From Roseobacter fucihabitans (GTDB taxonomy: Bacteria; Pseudomonadota; Alphaproteobacteria; Rhodobacterales; Rhodobacteraceae): a DNA stretch of 64,000 nucleotides. The stretch is from positions 1,518,501 to 1,582,500 of the forward strand of contig NZ_CP143423.1 of NCBI RefSeq assembly GCF_014337925.2. Reading direction: 5' to 3'. A model generated the notes under the pieces. It worked only from the letters and a program-made list of their open reading frames with translations. It had not been told where the DNA came from and did not search any database. Positions 46,901-54,740 of the stretch are shown here, piece after piece; the stretch's first letter is position 1; every line of letters begins with the position of its first letter. Made by a program: the position numbers and the translations under genes.

Positions 46901-47783
46901 CTCAGGGCGCAGGGGGGCCGGTTCCGCAGACCGCAAAACCTTGGCCGGTATCGAAAACATGGTGCAACCCCGCTCGGCCAACCGGGGCGAGACCCGCGCG
47001 CTGATGCCCGGTGAAATTGCCGTTTTCGACCTGCCGGGTGCGGGCGGCACCTTGCGGTTTGAAAGCGCTGGCGCGGTTGCTCTCAAAGGGGTAGCGCGGC
47101 TCATCGCGATTGGCGGTGGCGGGCATGTCATCGTGAACAACGCCGATGCCGGGCGTGCCGTCCTGCCTGCCGAAACGCGCGCCTTTGCGGTCATCGCCGG
47201 AGAAGAGCCCGCGCCGGGTGATCTTGCCGGATGGCTTGAAACCACGCAAATCGCCTATCTGGGCTATGGCACCGCGCGCTGTCCGGGCGGGTTCGTGCGC
47301 GCCGAGGGCGCAAGCCGTGCGCGGGCGGGTAAAAAGGCAGGGTGTGGTTGGATGCAGGCGCGCGATCTGACGGATCAATCGGCGCTGGTTGAGACCCAGT
47401 TTGATCGCGGTGCGCGGAGTGTTGCGCTGATGATAGACGGTGCCTTGCAGAAAGAGGACCTTGAAACGCTGGCGCTGCATTTTGACGGGTTGGACATGGA
47501 GGAGGGCGCGCCGCAACTGGTGCCTTTCGATGGCAAGACGCTGATCGTCTATTCCTCCGAAAAACCCGCCAGCGTCAAGCCGTTCTCGCTGAGCATCGGC
47601 GGGCGTACCGACGATCGCCTTGACGGTGTGATCGCCGCACAGATCAGCGCGGATCGCCTGATTGCGCGCCTGCTTAACGCCGCCCTGCGCCTCGATCTTG
47701 AAACCGGAAGCGGGCAGAGCAGCAAAACAACAAGCATCACGTGGAAAGCGCCCGCCAATTTGCGCGTGACGCAGCCGGAATAG
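37941..47783 (+). CDS. Giant 3280-residue protein with recurrent modules and a DUF6603-like region
   Basis: An uninterrupted 9.8-kb gene. No signal peptide or clear membrane helix. The first half alternates beta-rich blocks with short helical modules of the form W/L-x-x-D/N-P-x-x-x-L: 'WLGNPEAYLKTML' (about 32-44), 'FLGDPLGRLRTHWEAVL' (about 477), 'LIADPAEALRGWLARIL' (about 724), 'WLDDPAARLRDVL' (about 1330) and 'WVTDPAGTLEARWIALL' (about 1711). Around residues 2390-2620 ('FGLARMALPRPQVALVSIELGL', 'YFALTSEAIMAGGLFEASAKFG', 'AHLSFGGNAIVYFDPFNYEADA') it resembles DUF6603 from memory. The last 600 residues are rich in Ala, Arg and Lys. Function unknown; a scaffold or lipid/ligand-binding surface is conceivable. 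Coupled to both neighbours. Confidence 0.9.
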   Translation: MNAFSADEFGDTADLLRALGLVDAAGEFNSDWLGNPEAYLKTMLADDAQRQALFDFVATLRGGDTERDPEGRLWIELFAEDLGGGSRISFFVIADDTPASEVHLFLGVRFGTGAPLVESQSSLMFPLFRAGKTGPAPDTPELIGNRGGVIALTSDVTVSDTPAPPGEAGLQGVGLRLLIPTLATDGAPQIGLTLRGMQLPGQSSGRDVILSLSDPDSLRESGLELIIALLQARVGTAAGAQIAGFAKLIGLGDDPAIPPLPVAEFFERGVEALGDWLAQVLGDAPRRSAWLQALADVFGGAALVQGDEVLITLGASVLRLGLRAEAGASGKPVLTVSCAFGLRDGPAEVALRADLVRLDLGLGTALAVPMLRGEARFDLSGVVMPDVSVETLVIGFGLNADRRPILVVELLNAVLFNTAHPRLDLTNPDALAATASAAITDALAEVLGNLGPGGDLIATVLGWQAPPGATPTYPRIDLLAFLGDPLGRLRTHWEAVLNGPAADVTAGLAALRHLLTGDGSPTAITGTGTAGEPWVLPLVAGLHVALWRDARARLVIGLAFLRQVDSLGQRCTVLETRLRVGIVALDLQSGAAGFLPEITLRGLGRARGGGRLRTDQGDFRLEVDHLGLRALWTPEDGLGVTIEAPKPTVYINGVPVPLDIPDFSGGLAQSIASFTNEQWDAIERLVSLLVHKIGQDWLNDLIEAVGWRRKTPILGAPQRHRLRLADLIADPAEALRGWLARILADADARIEQQIQPLARFLSGRPAARISVTGRGTLRDPWRIALSDAPQMPAIAVWRQPDAPLPVPNAFASLPLRRWRPGRAGLPPGKLARAILTEFPDITGPFGAGLAQEAVSTGLAGLARLWQGSDGRLRPPAVPIPGATVHLIQNQTARAIFTNLDPAQILGVQVATRITVRVQRASAAVDATLNPARVLDLREAGRDPLAFTPLPAQSGEWHVLLAPRDAARLPSGDADGVAGQIARLRHALSLIAAQPDVCVIADAAASHACWLTLDAMGSGIDRLITVGMPVVAQQVPVTLPAVQGEMLRRLAEFLPDLDPAVPDDDDLARARDLIGTYLSVDATLLEDLALPFGWSMETRADLSRHLVHGAFDTDAIARAMSAAVAAGLSLNAQTRNAQRKLQDMTSASLGVWLPLASAPGTTGIRLRGHGLAEIIGIDLEPSAALPETKPRPARVISAALEIAHSGGWLIGGPERAPRPLDLELRSLEIELSLTLGTAGAPKLNRARLVMHGVRIRGRSFPRLVLSPDLAVADLGIDGQAAPSMPEIQDMLGQVFAQMSAAADPSLAKLADAVRAAGILGAGDALDPLSLSNWLDDPAARLRDVLDNPDLRNRLLDWVAQVTGDVTGLSFDPVRQQVTVALSGDTGMPVFTEWAVSSVIGPAGVSSAALRLGAQSDTHLAVPLMPFAASLTLGRSHADALGGLPAVVPLWPAPDVTRLLATSAPALASHAMARLLEGLRASDPGVRPVVDAALNALGMLDSASGTPRVAIPPLMFINPGAWLRLGTVLGTLDGATIRPERAIALMEALKPLVGLSGAPGVWDIAPGLSLRARSAAGLIVEFTLDPALFMPGADVDFGGAIGLHIGSDGRVLPALAVFVGLSGGVAGQRAVHLAVAGGSTRLFLRNGAGSDLEIYPNPAGLGQLATQGVTAALPAALDAIVDTNSPAGDVLGDIGDALLLRVGGNFDGAAMISWVTDPAGTLEARWIALLTSGLVRLGAALPSDITLTVTAAGVRLEIPDAGTSGSTVHVALNASPVSLEVGANITTIPFVRTVSTTLKFDASGLALSQAGVGPADIPLSDGISLRPIFALDVGSEAMDPFVSIGLAVAADNAQALALRYAFNSESFDLGFGSNSPEDIASGIMHFAIDLIGSFLLELEAINDVLDETIGPANSTSIRDLLTGVLLKPGGGLDPDLFRVIMKPGESLEDLLEDKLARVITLIANVADANPTVRVGGELDIGIARTGEVIGFSLGLAGRLPLVEGDIALWLENDSRWIIGGPTAGLKIGLLRESSGALAFEPTLSVDGVGLRIGRSNGPLLESPIAIGSIALHGFARLGDGQKLGGAQVQLSEIAVAVGSASGDEEGGNAVAQGMLAETNDGDAALAPAFSPALSVQTRPSADGGGVAFRFVAGEGEGPWWLPIRSQFGPIYIDQIGLGTQMSEDTLQAISLLFDGNVSIAGLQAAVDDLELRYRLDAGGIFDPASWSVDLAGLAVSADMSGVVLAGGLRKFEIEGTDSIDYIGMLAARFGTYGLSLYGGYSAIKGDDPYSAFFVYGAVLGPFGGVPAFFLTGIGGGFGINRDLIPPTSPGDFDDFIMIAALDPAFSPDGDLNADLAVIRGNFPEKKGKFWFAAGISFTSFALVDGIAVVAVEFGQGFELSIFGLARMALPRPQVALVSIELGLIARFSTEEGVIWIQAQLTDNSWLLHTSARLTGGFAYVSWFKGDKAGQFVITLGGYHPNFHRDGYPVVPRLGFNWSVSSNIVIKAEVYFALTSEAIMAGGLFEASAKFGPAFAHLSFGGNAIVYFDPFNYEADAHARISAGIRISTWFGTIRLSFSLGAYIEVRGPEFHGTARIEIGPIDIHVRFGDSSKPRGALVSWSAFCEKYLELATNDSARAISAIAGRGALPPASSDGEEAGSADGSAAHPYDVTSEFELSFTSTIPLTAILCDGRVVATGAKPNLGVTPSGKAVKVSRLILSLRRTDGGAASLNLPDRIFLSARRTGKFPIGVWGPPQDDDTRKMPKGDVITATEGLDLQFKSVRSRRIPNDASGGVGFDQVEPGQRKPLPLRAAGALRASLLRVAKEQRALLSAMNPDKMPQFASDWHGAARQATAQRSFARARAVPMRIGLLSERIIGTAAAGKKRVKLAPGQSTKTVTFGKARLRGLMVQPVRMARKTAVDAVTSVTMTASIAKNLKRMSPPALVLNPQIAGITPVLLRAQIGAPKSAKTLVAATVVPETVSALSSFSSGRRGAGSADRKTLAGIENMVQPRSANRGETRALMPGEIAVFDLPGAGGTLRFESAGAVALKGVARLIAIGGGGHVIVNNADAGRAVLPAETRAFAVIAGEEPAPGDLAGWLETTQIAYLGYGTARCPGGFVRAEGASRARAGKKAGCGWMQARDLTDQSALVETQFDRGARSVALMIDGALQKEDLETLALHFDGLDMEEGAPQLVPFDGKTLIVYSSEKPASVKPFSLSIGGRTDDRLDGVIAAQISADRLIARLLNAALRLDLETGSGQSSKTTSITWKAPANLRVTQPE

Positions 47784-47792
47784 GACAGGGAT

Positions 47793-49910
47793 ATGGTCGC
47801 CAGAGGCAAATTCTTTTTATACGACTACATCGTGCCGCCTTTGCCAGCGGGCCGTTACAAATTGAATGCCACGCTTGATCTGAGCGTTACCGATGGTACC
47901 GATACGGCGGTAGCACCGCATGATTTGCATTTCAACGTCACCGCCCCGCGCCTGAAATTGCCACCCGATCAGGCGCTGATGACCTTTCCCCCGGCGCATT
48001 CTGAAGGGGCCTATGAGGCCCGCTTGCCGCAGATCGTCTTGAAAAAACGCACGCTGCCATGGGATCGCCAAGCGGCCCCCGTGGGCAGCGTGTTTCATGA
48101 GCAAAGGGTGGAGGAGAGTACGCCCTGGATGGCGCTGGTGGTGATCGCCGAAGGGGAGGGCGAGATCCAGCACGACCAACCCGCCGCCGATTGCATCACC
48201 GCGCCCAGGACCTTGCCCGGCAATTTCGACACCCCGCGTGCGAGTTGTCTGTCGGTGCCGCAATCCACTGTGGATAAGGTGTTTCCGACGGTTCAGGACC
48301 TGTCGCTGCTCAGCCATGTGCGCGAAGTCAATGTGGATGATACCGAAAACGCCATGGGCGATGATGACGGGTTTCTGGCCGTGGTCATTGCCAACCGGAT
48401 GCCGCAATATGATCACGACACCTGCAAGCCCAAGGCCTATACCGCCTGTCTGATCAACCTTGAAGGCCAATTGGATGTCTTGCCGCCGCCTGCACCCCCG
48501 CGGAGCTTCTACGAGTTGTCGGACCTGTTCCTGAGCGCTGAAATCGCGCGGTTCGCGACATCTGTGGGGTCCGGCACGGCGGTGCCGCAAACCCTCACCA
48601 TGGAGCCGCGCCTGCTCGATCTGGGCGATGCCGGTGCCATGGTGGATGCCGTTCGGCGCGGCGAGGTGGTGTTTCATGACGGCACGGTCGTGGATAGGGC
48701 TGGCGGCACAGCGGAGGGGCTGAACGTACTGGGGCGTATGGATTCGGCCGCCTTCCTGGAGGGCGATTTCGCATCGCTTTCCGGCGTGAGCGAGGATGTT
48801 GGCGCGATGGCCGTGCGCCGCGTCGAGGGGACGTTTTCGGGGTTCAACTTCCCGCTGGAACGGCTTGTCACGGAAAAGATTTACCGCTTTCCGGTCCTGA
48901 CATCCTGGCGTTTCACCTGTTCAGGCGCGGGCAGCTTTCAGCAATTGATGAGTTCGCTTGATGTTGGCCTGTTGGGGACCGTGACGCCGGGGGGCTACAA
49001 GCGCGCCTTGCCCGATTGTGTGACAAAGGTGAAGGGCAGCGACCCCGGCGCGCCCCCCGTGACAAAATTGCCGCTGGAAATGGCGGAGACCGGTCACGTC
49101 GGCCTGCCGCATCTGACGCGTACCGGGGAAAACGCCAATGCATGGTATCGCGGGGCTTTGTCGCCACATCAATTGCTGCGCAACCCGCTGGCGCAGGAAG
49201 CGCAGTTCCCGGTGCTGGCCCATATCAGCGATCATTTGCGGATGATGACGCCGGATGGGCGCGAGGATGTGTCGCTCGCGGTGGCCTTTGAAACCGGGCG
49301 TCTTCTGGCGATGTCCCAACCCTCCTTCGTGGCCGCGCTGCAACGCTGGCGTGCCGATAAGTTCGGAGCGCGTCGTCGGCAGTTCGCACAGGAGGCCGCG
49401 TTTCGCGACGGCCCTGATCTGCTCGATACGTTGATCAGCGATTTCGATAATGACGCCATTCTTGAGGCGATCAAGGCCGGGCTGATCCCGCAACTCATTG
49501 AGGGCGGGCTGATGCGTGCGCTGGACCTGCGCCGTGAACGCACGATTTCCACACCTGTCGAATTGGTTAACCCCGGCGTTGAAGCGCAGGGGCTGGTGGG
49601 CGATTTTAATGCCTTCCTGGCAGATGGGCTTGGCATGGACCGCGCCATGGTGGATCAGATCGCGGCCCAGCCGGAAAACATGGATGCCTTCGCGCGCCTG
49701 CAGGCCGCAGAACCCGGTGGGATCAGCACCCGCGAGATTAACCTGAACGGGGACATAGACGCCCAGCTTGGCGATGTTCTGGACAGTGGCATCGCGGATC
49801 TGGCCAGCGCCACGATCGGCACGCGCGACATCCGCGAAGATACCATCAAGGACCTGAATGAATTCTCCTCCTTTGACCTCTTTGTCAAAGACCGGTTTGA
49901 GAGGAACTGA
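47793..49910 (+). CDS. Unknown 705-residue protein of the giant-protein locus
   Basis: Starts nine bases after the giant gene. The N-terminus ('FFLYDYIVPPLPAGRYKLNATLDLSV') reads like a beta-sandwich, not a signal peptide. Distinctive segments are 'LSLLSHVREVNVDDTENAMGDDDGFLAVVIANRMP', 'NAWYRGALSPHQLLRNP', and 'EDVSLAVAFETGRLLAMSQPSFVAALQRWR' followed by a helical C-terminal third. Six cysteines occur, clustered in the first two-thirds. From memory such segments recur in hypothetical proteins of other large-genome bacteria, but no function is known to me. One base separates its stop from the next start. Confidence 0.85.
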   Translation: MVARGKFFLYDYIVPPLPAGRYKLNATLDLSVTDGTDTAVAPHDLHFNVTAPRLKLPPDQALMTFPPAHSEGAYEARLPQIVLKKRTLPWDRQAAPVGSVFHEQRVEESTPWMALVVIAEGEGEIQHDQPAADCITAPRTLPGNFDTPRASCLSVPQSTVDKVFPTVQDLSLLSHVREVNVDDTENAMGDDDGFLAVVIANRMPQYDHDTCKPKAYTACLINLEGQLDVLPPPAPPRSFYELSDLFLSAEIARFATSVGSGTAVPQTLTMEPRLLDLGDAGAMVDAVRRGEVVFHDGTVVDRAGGTAEGLNVLGRMDSAAFLEGDFASLSGVSEDVGAMAVRRVEGTFSGFNFPLERLVTEKIYRFPVLTSWRFTCSGAGSFQQLMSSLDVGLLGTVTPGGYKRALPDCVTKVKGSDPGAPPVTKLPLEMAETGHVGLPHLTRTGENANAWYRGALSPHQLLRNPLAQEAQFPVLAHISDHLRMMTPDGREDVSLAVAFETGRLLAMSQPSFVAALQRWRADKFGARRRQFAQEAAFRDGPDLLDTLISDFDNDAILEAIKAGLIPQLIEGGLMRALDLRRERTISTPVELVNPGVEAQGLVGDFNAFLADGLGMDRAMVDQIAAQPENMDAFARLQAAEPGGISTREINLNGDIDAQLGDVLDSGIADLASATIGTRDIREDTIKDLNEFSSFDLFVKDRFERN

Positions 49911-49911
49911 T

Positions 49912-50928
49912 ATGGCGCTCGCCCAATACATGACCCTGCAACTGCTGGCCAATGCGGTGGTGGATACTGTCGCAACAGATGGCGGACGGATCACACCGCC
50001 CGAAATCCTGACATTTCTGGGCAAACTGCGGATGCTGGAAGGGGTGCCGTTCAACAATCTGGTGCCGGATGAAGAGCTGTTGCCCAATGAATCGATCCGG
50101 TTCTTTCATCTGGATCGGGCCTGGAGCGATGCTTTGGTTCAGGGCGCCTTGAGTGTGGCAACGACCAATTCTGTTGAACGCGCGCAGCTCGAGCAGCTCT
50201 ATCCGACCATCGAGAGCGAAGTGGATGAGGTGGAACGCGAATACCGCGCGCCGGGGGGCGAGCCGGTGTTGCGCGGGCCTGCGGGTCCGGTCTCGGGGTT
50301 TTTGTTGCGCTCGGCCGCCGTGGCGGGATGGCCGGGTCTGCATGTGCGCGCCTATAAGAACGAGCCCGAGGCGGGGGATACGGAGATTGCGGATGAGGGC
50401 GACCCATCCCGCATCAAGCTGTTGCGTCTGGAACGTTTGTCGCCTGCGGTTCTGTTGGCACTGTTTGATGGCATTCCCAAGGTGCTGCACATTGAGGAGC
50501 CGCGTCAGGGTATCCAGTTTGGCGTAAACCTTGAGACCAACGCGCGCACCAAGCGTACCAGCGCTACGGTGCCCGCGCGCAATGTGGAGACCGGCAATTA
50601 CGTCAATGGCGCAGGGGTCGAGCAGGAATTACCCACGCGGGCCGCGCAAATCCCGGTGCGGTTTCGTCGCGGTGCGGCGGGTGTGCTGGACCTGTCCAAC
50701 ACCGCGCGGGGTTTTGCGGATGCGAGCGCCACGGGGATGAGCACGGCGCCCGGTGATCCGGTGAACGGTGCGGAGTTTGCCATGCAGATGATCCGTTTCC
50801 CCTACCGGCAGATTTTTGCACAGGACGTGGCCACGACCGCCACGCAGAATGACGCCTTCAAGCCGACGCTCGCCAGTGTTTCTGCGCGCTATACATCTGT
50901 TCTGAAAAAGAAAATACGGGAGGATTGA
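49912..50928 (+). CDS. Unknown 338-residue protein of the giant-protein locus
   Basis: Begins one base after the preceding stop at ATG 49912; the longer frame would overlap the upstream gene. The N-terminal part is helical ('YMTLQLLANAVVDTVATDGGRITPPEILTFLGKLRMLEGVPFNNLVPDEELLP'), the middle mixed ('GPAGPVSGFLLRSAAVAGWPGLHVRAYKNEPEAGD'), the end basic. No signal peptide, membrane helix or recognised family. The segment 'LLRLERLSPAVLLALFDGIPKVLHIEEPRQGIQFGV' looks like a domain core. Its conservation beside the 705- and 1269-residue partners would be the main clue to a complex. Confidence 0.83.
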   Translation: MALAQYMTLQLLANAVVDTVATDGGRITPPEILTFLGKLRMLEGVPFNNLVPDEELLPNESIRFFHLDRAWSDALVQGALSVATTNSVERAQLEQLYPTIESEVDEVEREYRAPGGEPVLRGPAGPVSGFLLRSAAVAGWPGLHVRAYKNEPEAGDTEIADEGDPSRIKLLRLERLSPAVLLALFDGIPKVLHIEEPRQGIQFGVNLETNARTKRTSATVPARNVETGNYVNGAGVEQELPTRAAQIPVRFRRGAAGVLDLSNTARGFADASATGMSTAPGDPVNGAEFAMQMIRFPYRQIFAQDVATTATQNDAFKPTLASVSARYTSVLKKKIRED

Positions 50929-50930
50929 GC

Positions 50931-53900
50931 ATGGCAGACCGGATCAAACCAGGCCTGATGAAATCCATCCTCTCCAGTGGAAACTGGGCGTTGGCCAGCG
51001 GCGTTCAGGAACAGGTGCTGGATGCGCAACAACTGTTTGCGAAACCCACACCAAAACCGGATCCCGCCTTGTTGGTGCCTGTCGATGTGCAGGCGCTTTA
51101 CGTGCCGACATCGCATAGCGAACGCTATGTGCGCCTGCCTTTGGAGCTGGGCGAAGGGGCGAAAAAAGGGGAACACATCGCGCCGTTTTCGATCCCGCGC
51201 GCGCGTTCAAAGGGGGTGCATCTGCACTGGGCCTTGCCGGATGGGTTGTTGCGCGGCGAGATGGTGGAGGATGCCGACACACCCGTAAAAATGCGCGCCC
51301 TGCCCAACAGGTGGCTTGTGGTGCGCATGAGCGGGCGGCAGGGGCGCAGCAAGCTTGATCTGCGCACGTGGCTGATCGAATCCGATAAAGGCCGCGTGTT
51401 CGATCTGCCCAAATACCCCGCGGATGCCGCGTCGATCTCGCCCCATGCGCTCGATCCTGAGCAATTGACCGGGATTATGGGCGGCTCGCCCAACTGGACG
51501 GCCTCCTATGACGCCAGCCTTAACCGTTTTGCCTTCCATGATCCGCTGGATGATATCGACGCCGGGCAAGTGATGACAAAACAGGCCAGCTATGTCGTGA
51601 TTGGATGGTGGTCCGAGCGCAACCTCGATCCGCTGGCCGGGCTGACCTTGCCCTACGGCGTGCCGCGCCGGATCGCGGGGTTCAACTGGACCGCTTCCAC
51701 GGCCCCCTTTATCACCGCGTGGCAATCGCCCAAAGCCGTATTGGCCTCGACGCAAACCGAGGCGGTGGATATTGAGCGCGTCGATATGCGCAGCGCCTTG
51801 AAGCTGAGCACCTCGCAGATTGGCCTCGCGGCAGGTTTCCGCGAATATGAATTGGACGAGGTCGTGTTGCAGCGTATCCGTGCGCGCTACCAGACCGTGC
51901 TGCACGGCGCGGTCTACGGTGTGCCGATCATGGGCGGTGTGGGCAAGGACGCAGCACCACGTGCGCGCGACATCAACCTGTCCATGGCACCGACATTGGA
52001 GCGGTTGATTGCCGCACAGGCCGCCAGCGGTATGGGGATAAGATCGGCCGCGAAAAAGGAGTATTTCGAGGCACTGATCACGGCGGTGGCCAATACATCG
52101 TTGATGAACGTCGCCACCAGTGACGGTGTGGTGGCCTTGGATGAGGCCGAACACGGCGATGGGTTTGAGGCGTTTCAGGGTCCCGAAACCTATGAGGATG
52201 TCATCATCACACGCCAGCAATCCGCCCTGAAGGCGGGCAGGCCGCTGCGCACGAAAGAGGCCAAGGCGACAACCCCTGAGGCGCTGCGCGCGCAGGTGAT
52301 CTGGAACGGTCGGGTGCGCGGCAAGACCATGTCCACGCGCGACGCGCTGCGCCGCAAGAGCGAAGACATCAAATACCGGATCAAACCCGGCGAGGTTGTG
52401 GAGGACGGACCCGAAACGCGCAAGGTGCGCCGCCCCGGTCCGCGCTATCATCGTCCCACTTCGCCGGTCATCGGTTTGCGCAACTATGGGCGCGCACAAC
52501 GGTTTCTGGGGGATGGCCGGTTTAACGATGAGAACAAGCTGGTCTGTCGCTGGTCCGATGAAATGACCGTGCAATATGGCGAGGGCTATGAGGCCAAAAC
52601 CTATGTGCCGCCGCTGGTGAACAGCGCCGTTCCGGCAATTGCCAACCGCATCATCCAGAACAGTTTCATGGGCGATCTCTATATGATGCCGTGGATTTTC
52701 GATGCGATCAAAGCGGTGGTGCGCGGCGACGCGGTAGGGCAGACGCAGAACCGGTTGCGTGGGGAAATGGCGCTGCGTTATTCGCCGGATGGGGTCTATG
52801 ATGGCATTGTTCCTCTGGCGCGCAAGAACCCCGAAACACCCCGTTCCGCGCAGATCGCGGTGAGCGATGCGATGCGCCGGTTTTCGCTGGCCGAGGGGCG
52901 CGAGCCGAGCCCGGTGGCCGTGACCAGCTGGGTGCAACCCTGGTCGCCGGTCTGGCTGGAATGGGAGGTCGAACTAGCACCGGGGCGCGGGTTTGAGGGC
53001 TGGTCGCTGGGGCGTATCGAATTTGACGGCGCGCCGGTGCCGCAGGGCGAAACGCTGACCCTGCTCGGGCGTTCGGCCATCACCTCAGGCGTGGCGCGGA
53101 CCTACCAGGCAGTGATCGACACCTATCTGATCGCCGAAAACCAACGCGATGCGGCGGATGCGGGGGAGATTGGAGAGCTTCACGAGGGGACGCTGTCCCG
53201 GCTCGCGGCATATCTGAAAAATGCCGATCTGGGCTCGGTGACGCTGGACCGGATTAACGATCTGTGGCTCGCCATCGAGACCGGTCCGGATGGCCAGGTG
53301 ATGCCTGCGCCCGCCGCCGTGTCCGATGCGCTGCGCGCGGCGGGTTTGCCCAACCTGATCGCGGACGGCACCCTGCGCCTGACGCGCGCCCGCATCGTGG
53401 ATAGTTTCGGGCGGTTTCGTGATGTGAATACCTCAGGGATCACACTGCCCACCGCGCTGGCCACCAAAACGGAAGGTGGCGATACCGCATTGGCGATGCC
53501 GCCGCGGCTCTCCTTGCCCGCGCGGCTGATGTGGCGATTTGTGGATCCCGGTGATACCTCTGCGCGGCCCGCTGAGGGGCGGCTGGATCAAGCCACGCCC
53601 GCCAATATGGTGAACCCGATCTCGGGGTATGTGCTGCCCGATTTCATTGATGAATCGCTGGAGTTCTTCGACCAGACCGGCCAGCCGCTGGGTGAGGTTT
53701 TGCATGATCCGATCACCGGCGGGTTGATCTGGGAGGGCGGTGTGGGGCGTGAGGGGCCTGCTTCCGGCTCGCCGCGCGCGGATTTGCCCAAATCGGCGCG
53801 GCTGTGCGGTGAAATCGCTCAAGGCATGATCGAAGCGGATGTGTTTCAGCGCAACACCCCAGAGCATCGCGACAAGGAAAGCCCGCTGAGTGCGTTTTTG

Positions 53901-54740
53901 CGCGCGGTGGATACCACCAGCTGGAGCGTGGACAGCAGCCTGATGTCGGCGGGCGCGACCATTGCCGGTCTGGTCGGGCGGCCCGTGGCGGTGGTGATGA
54001 CGCAGCTTTGGCTCGATATCCCCGAGGACCTTGCCAAAACCGGTGCTTTTGGGGACAGCGGGGATGATATCCGTGACCATCTGGTGCGCGAGGCGGTGTT
54101 TGACGCGGTCAAATCGCGGGCCTTCAAGGTGCGTCTGGGCGAAATCGCCAAGGGGCATGACGGGCTTTACGGATTCTTCATCGGGGAGGATTACGCGCAT
54201 TTCCACCTGATCGAAAAGGAAGTGGCACAGGCCGCTCTGATCAGTCGCAGCGGTTCCGGTTTCCGCGCGCTTCTGGGCGGGGTGGGCGATCAGATGGGGT
54301 CCAATGCGCTGCCAGCGCCCAGCCCGCTGGACACACCCTATATCGGTGCAGGCGAGCCGCTGAGCGTGCATGTCGGGCAGAAACTGCGCCTGACGTTGCT
54401 GATGCATCCCACGGCGCGGGTGCATGCCACCACGGGCTTTTTGCCGCGCAAGTCACTGGAATTACTGAATGACTGGGTGTCGCCGGGGCTGGGGCGTGTG
54501 GCACCTTCGGTACGTATCGGGCCGGTGATCATTGATCCTGACCGGGTGCGTTTGCCCAAAATCGCCGCTTTTGGCGCGGATCAAACCTGGACGCGGCGCA
54601 ATACGCCGATCACCTGGCGCGACGATCCCATTCTGGCCGCGACCCAGGCCGCGCTGCTGCCAGGCGGGCGCGCGAGCGTGCAGGAGGGCTACATCCGCAT
54701 CACGCCGGAGGGCGGTGCCAAGATCGGGGAGGAGTCCTGA
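50931..54740 (+). CDS. Unknown 1269-residue protein of the giant-protein locus
   Basis: ATG 50931 is chosen: GGAGG at 50919-50923 is correctly spaced; TTG 50925 overlapping the upstream stop is the alternative. Early segments 'GVHLHWALPDGLLRGEM' and 'LPNRWLVVRMSGRQG', a middle with 'SWVQPWSPVWLEWEVELAPG', and a late 'NPISGYVLPDFIDESLEFFDQTGQPLGEV' plus 'VGRPVAVVMTQLWLDIPEDL' suggest several mixed alpha/beta domains. No signal peptide, membrane helix, catalytic motif or repeat toxin signature was seen. The stop overlaps the propeller gene by one base (TGATG), implying reinitiation. I recall similar segments only in uncharacterised proteins. Confidence 0.85.
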   Translation: MADRIKPGLMKSILSSGNWALASGVQEQVLDAQQLFAKPTPKPDPALLVPVDVQALYVPTSHSERYVRLPLELGEGAKKGEHIAPFSIPRARSKGVHLHWALPDGLLRGEMVEDADTPVKMRALPNRWLVVRMSGRQGRSKLDLRTWLIESDKGRVFDLPKYPADAASISPHALDPEQLTGIMGGSPNWTASYDASLNRFAFHDPLDDIDAGQVMTKQASYVVIGWWSERNLDPLAGLTLPYGVPRRIAGFNWTASTAPFITAWQSPKAVLASTQTEAVDIERVDMRSALKLSTSQIGLAAGFREYELDEVVLQRIRARYQTVLHGAVYGVPIMGGVGKDAAPRARDINLSMAPTLERLIAAQAASGMGIRSAAKKEYFEALITAVANTSLMNVATSDGVVALDEAEHGDGFEAFQGPETYEDVIITRQQSALKAGRPLRTKEAKATTPEALRAQVIWNGRVRGKTMSTRDALRRKSEDIKYRIKPGEVVEDGPETRKVRRPGPRYHRPTSPVIGLRNYGRAQRFLGDGRFNDENKLVCRWSDEMTVQYGEGYEAKTYVPPLVNSAVPAIANRIIQNSFMGDLYMMPWIFDAIKAVVRGDAVGQTQNRLRGEMALRYSPDGVYDGIVPLARKNPETPRSAQIAVSDAMRRFSLAEGREPSPVAVTSWVQPWSPVWLEWEVELAPGRGFEGWSLGRIEFDGAPVPQGETLTLLGRSAITSGVARTYQAVIDTYLIAENQRDAADAGEIGELHEGTLSRLAAYLKNADLGSVTLDRINDLWLAIETGPDGQVMPAPAAVSDALRAAGLPNLIADGTLRLTRARIVDSFGRFRDVNTSGITLPTALATKTEGGDTALAMPPRLSLPARLMWRFVDPGDTSARPAEGRLDQATPANMVNPISGYVLPDFIDESLEFFDQTGQPLGEVLHDPITGGLIWEGGVGREGPASGSPRADLPKSARLCGEIAQGMIEADVFQRNTPEHRDKESPLSAFLRAVDTTSWSVDSSLMSAGATIAGLVGRPVAVVMTQLWLDIPEDLAKTGAFGDSGDDIRDHLVREAVFDAVKSRAFKVRLGEIAKGHDGLYGFFIGEDYAHFHLIEKEVAQAALISRSGSGFRALLGGVGDQMGSNALPAPSPLDTPYIGAGEPLSVHVGQKLRLTLLMHPTARVHATTGFLPRKSLELLNDWVSPGLGRVAPSVRIGPVIIDPDRVRLPKIAAFGADQTWTRRNTPITWRDDPILAATQAALLPGGRASVQEGYIRITPEGGAKIGEES

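Noticed and set aside
51207-52937. 576-codon minus-strand open frame opposite the 1269-residue gene
   Set aside because: Composition is typical of an antisense shadow (Arg/His/Gln-rich), with no family features and no operon context.
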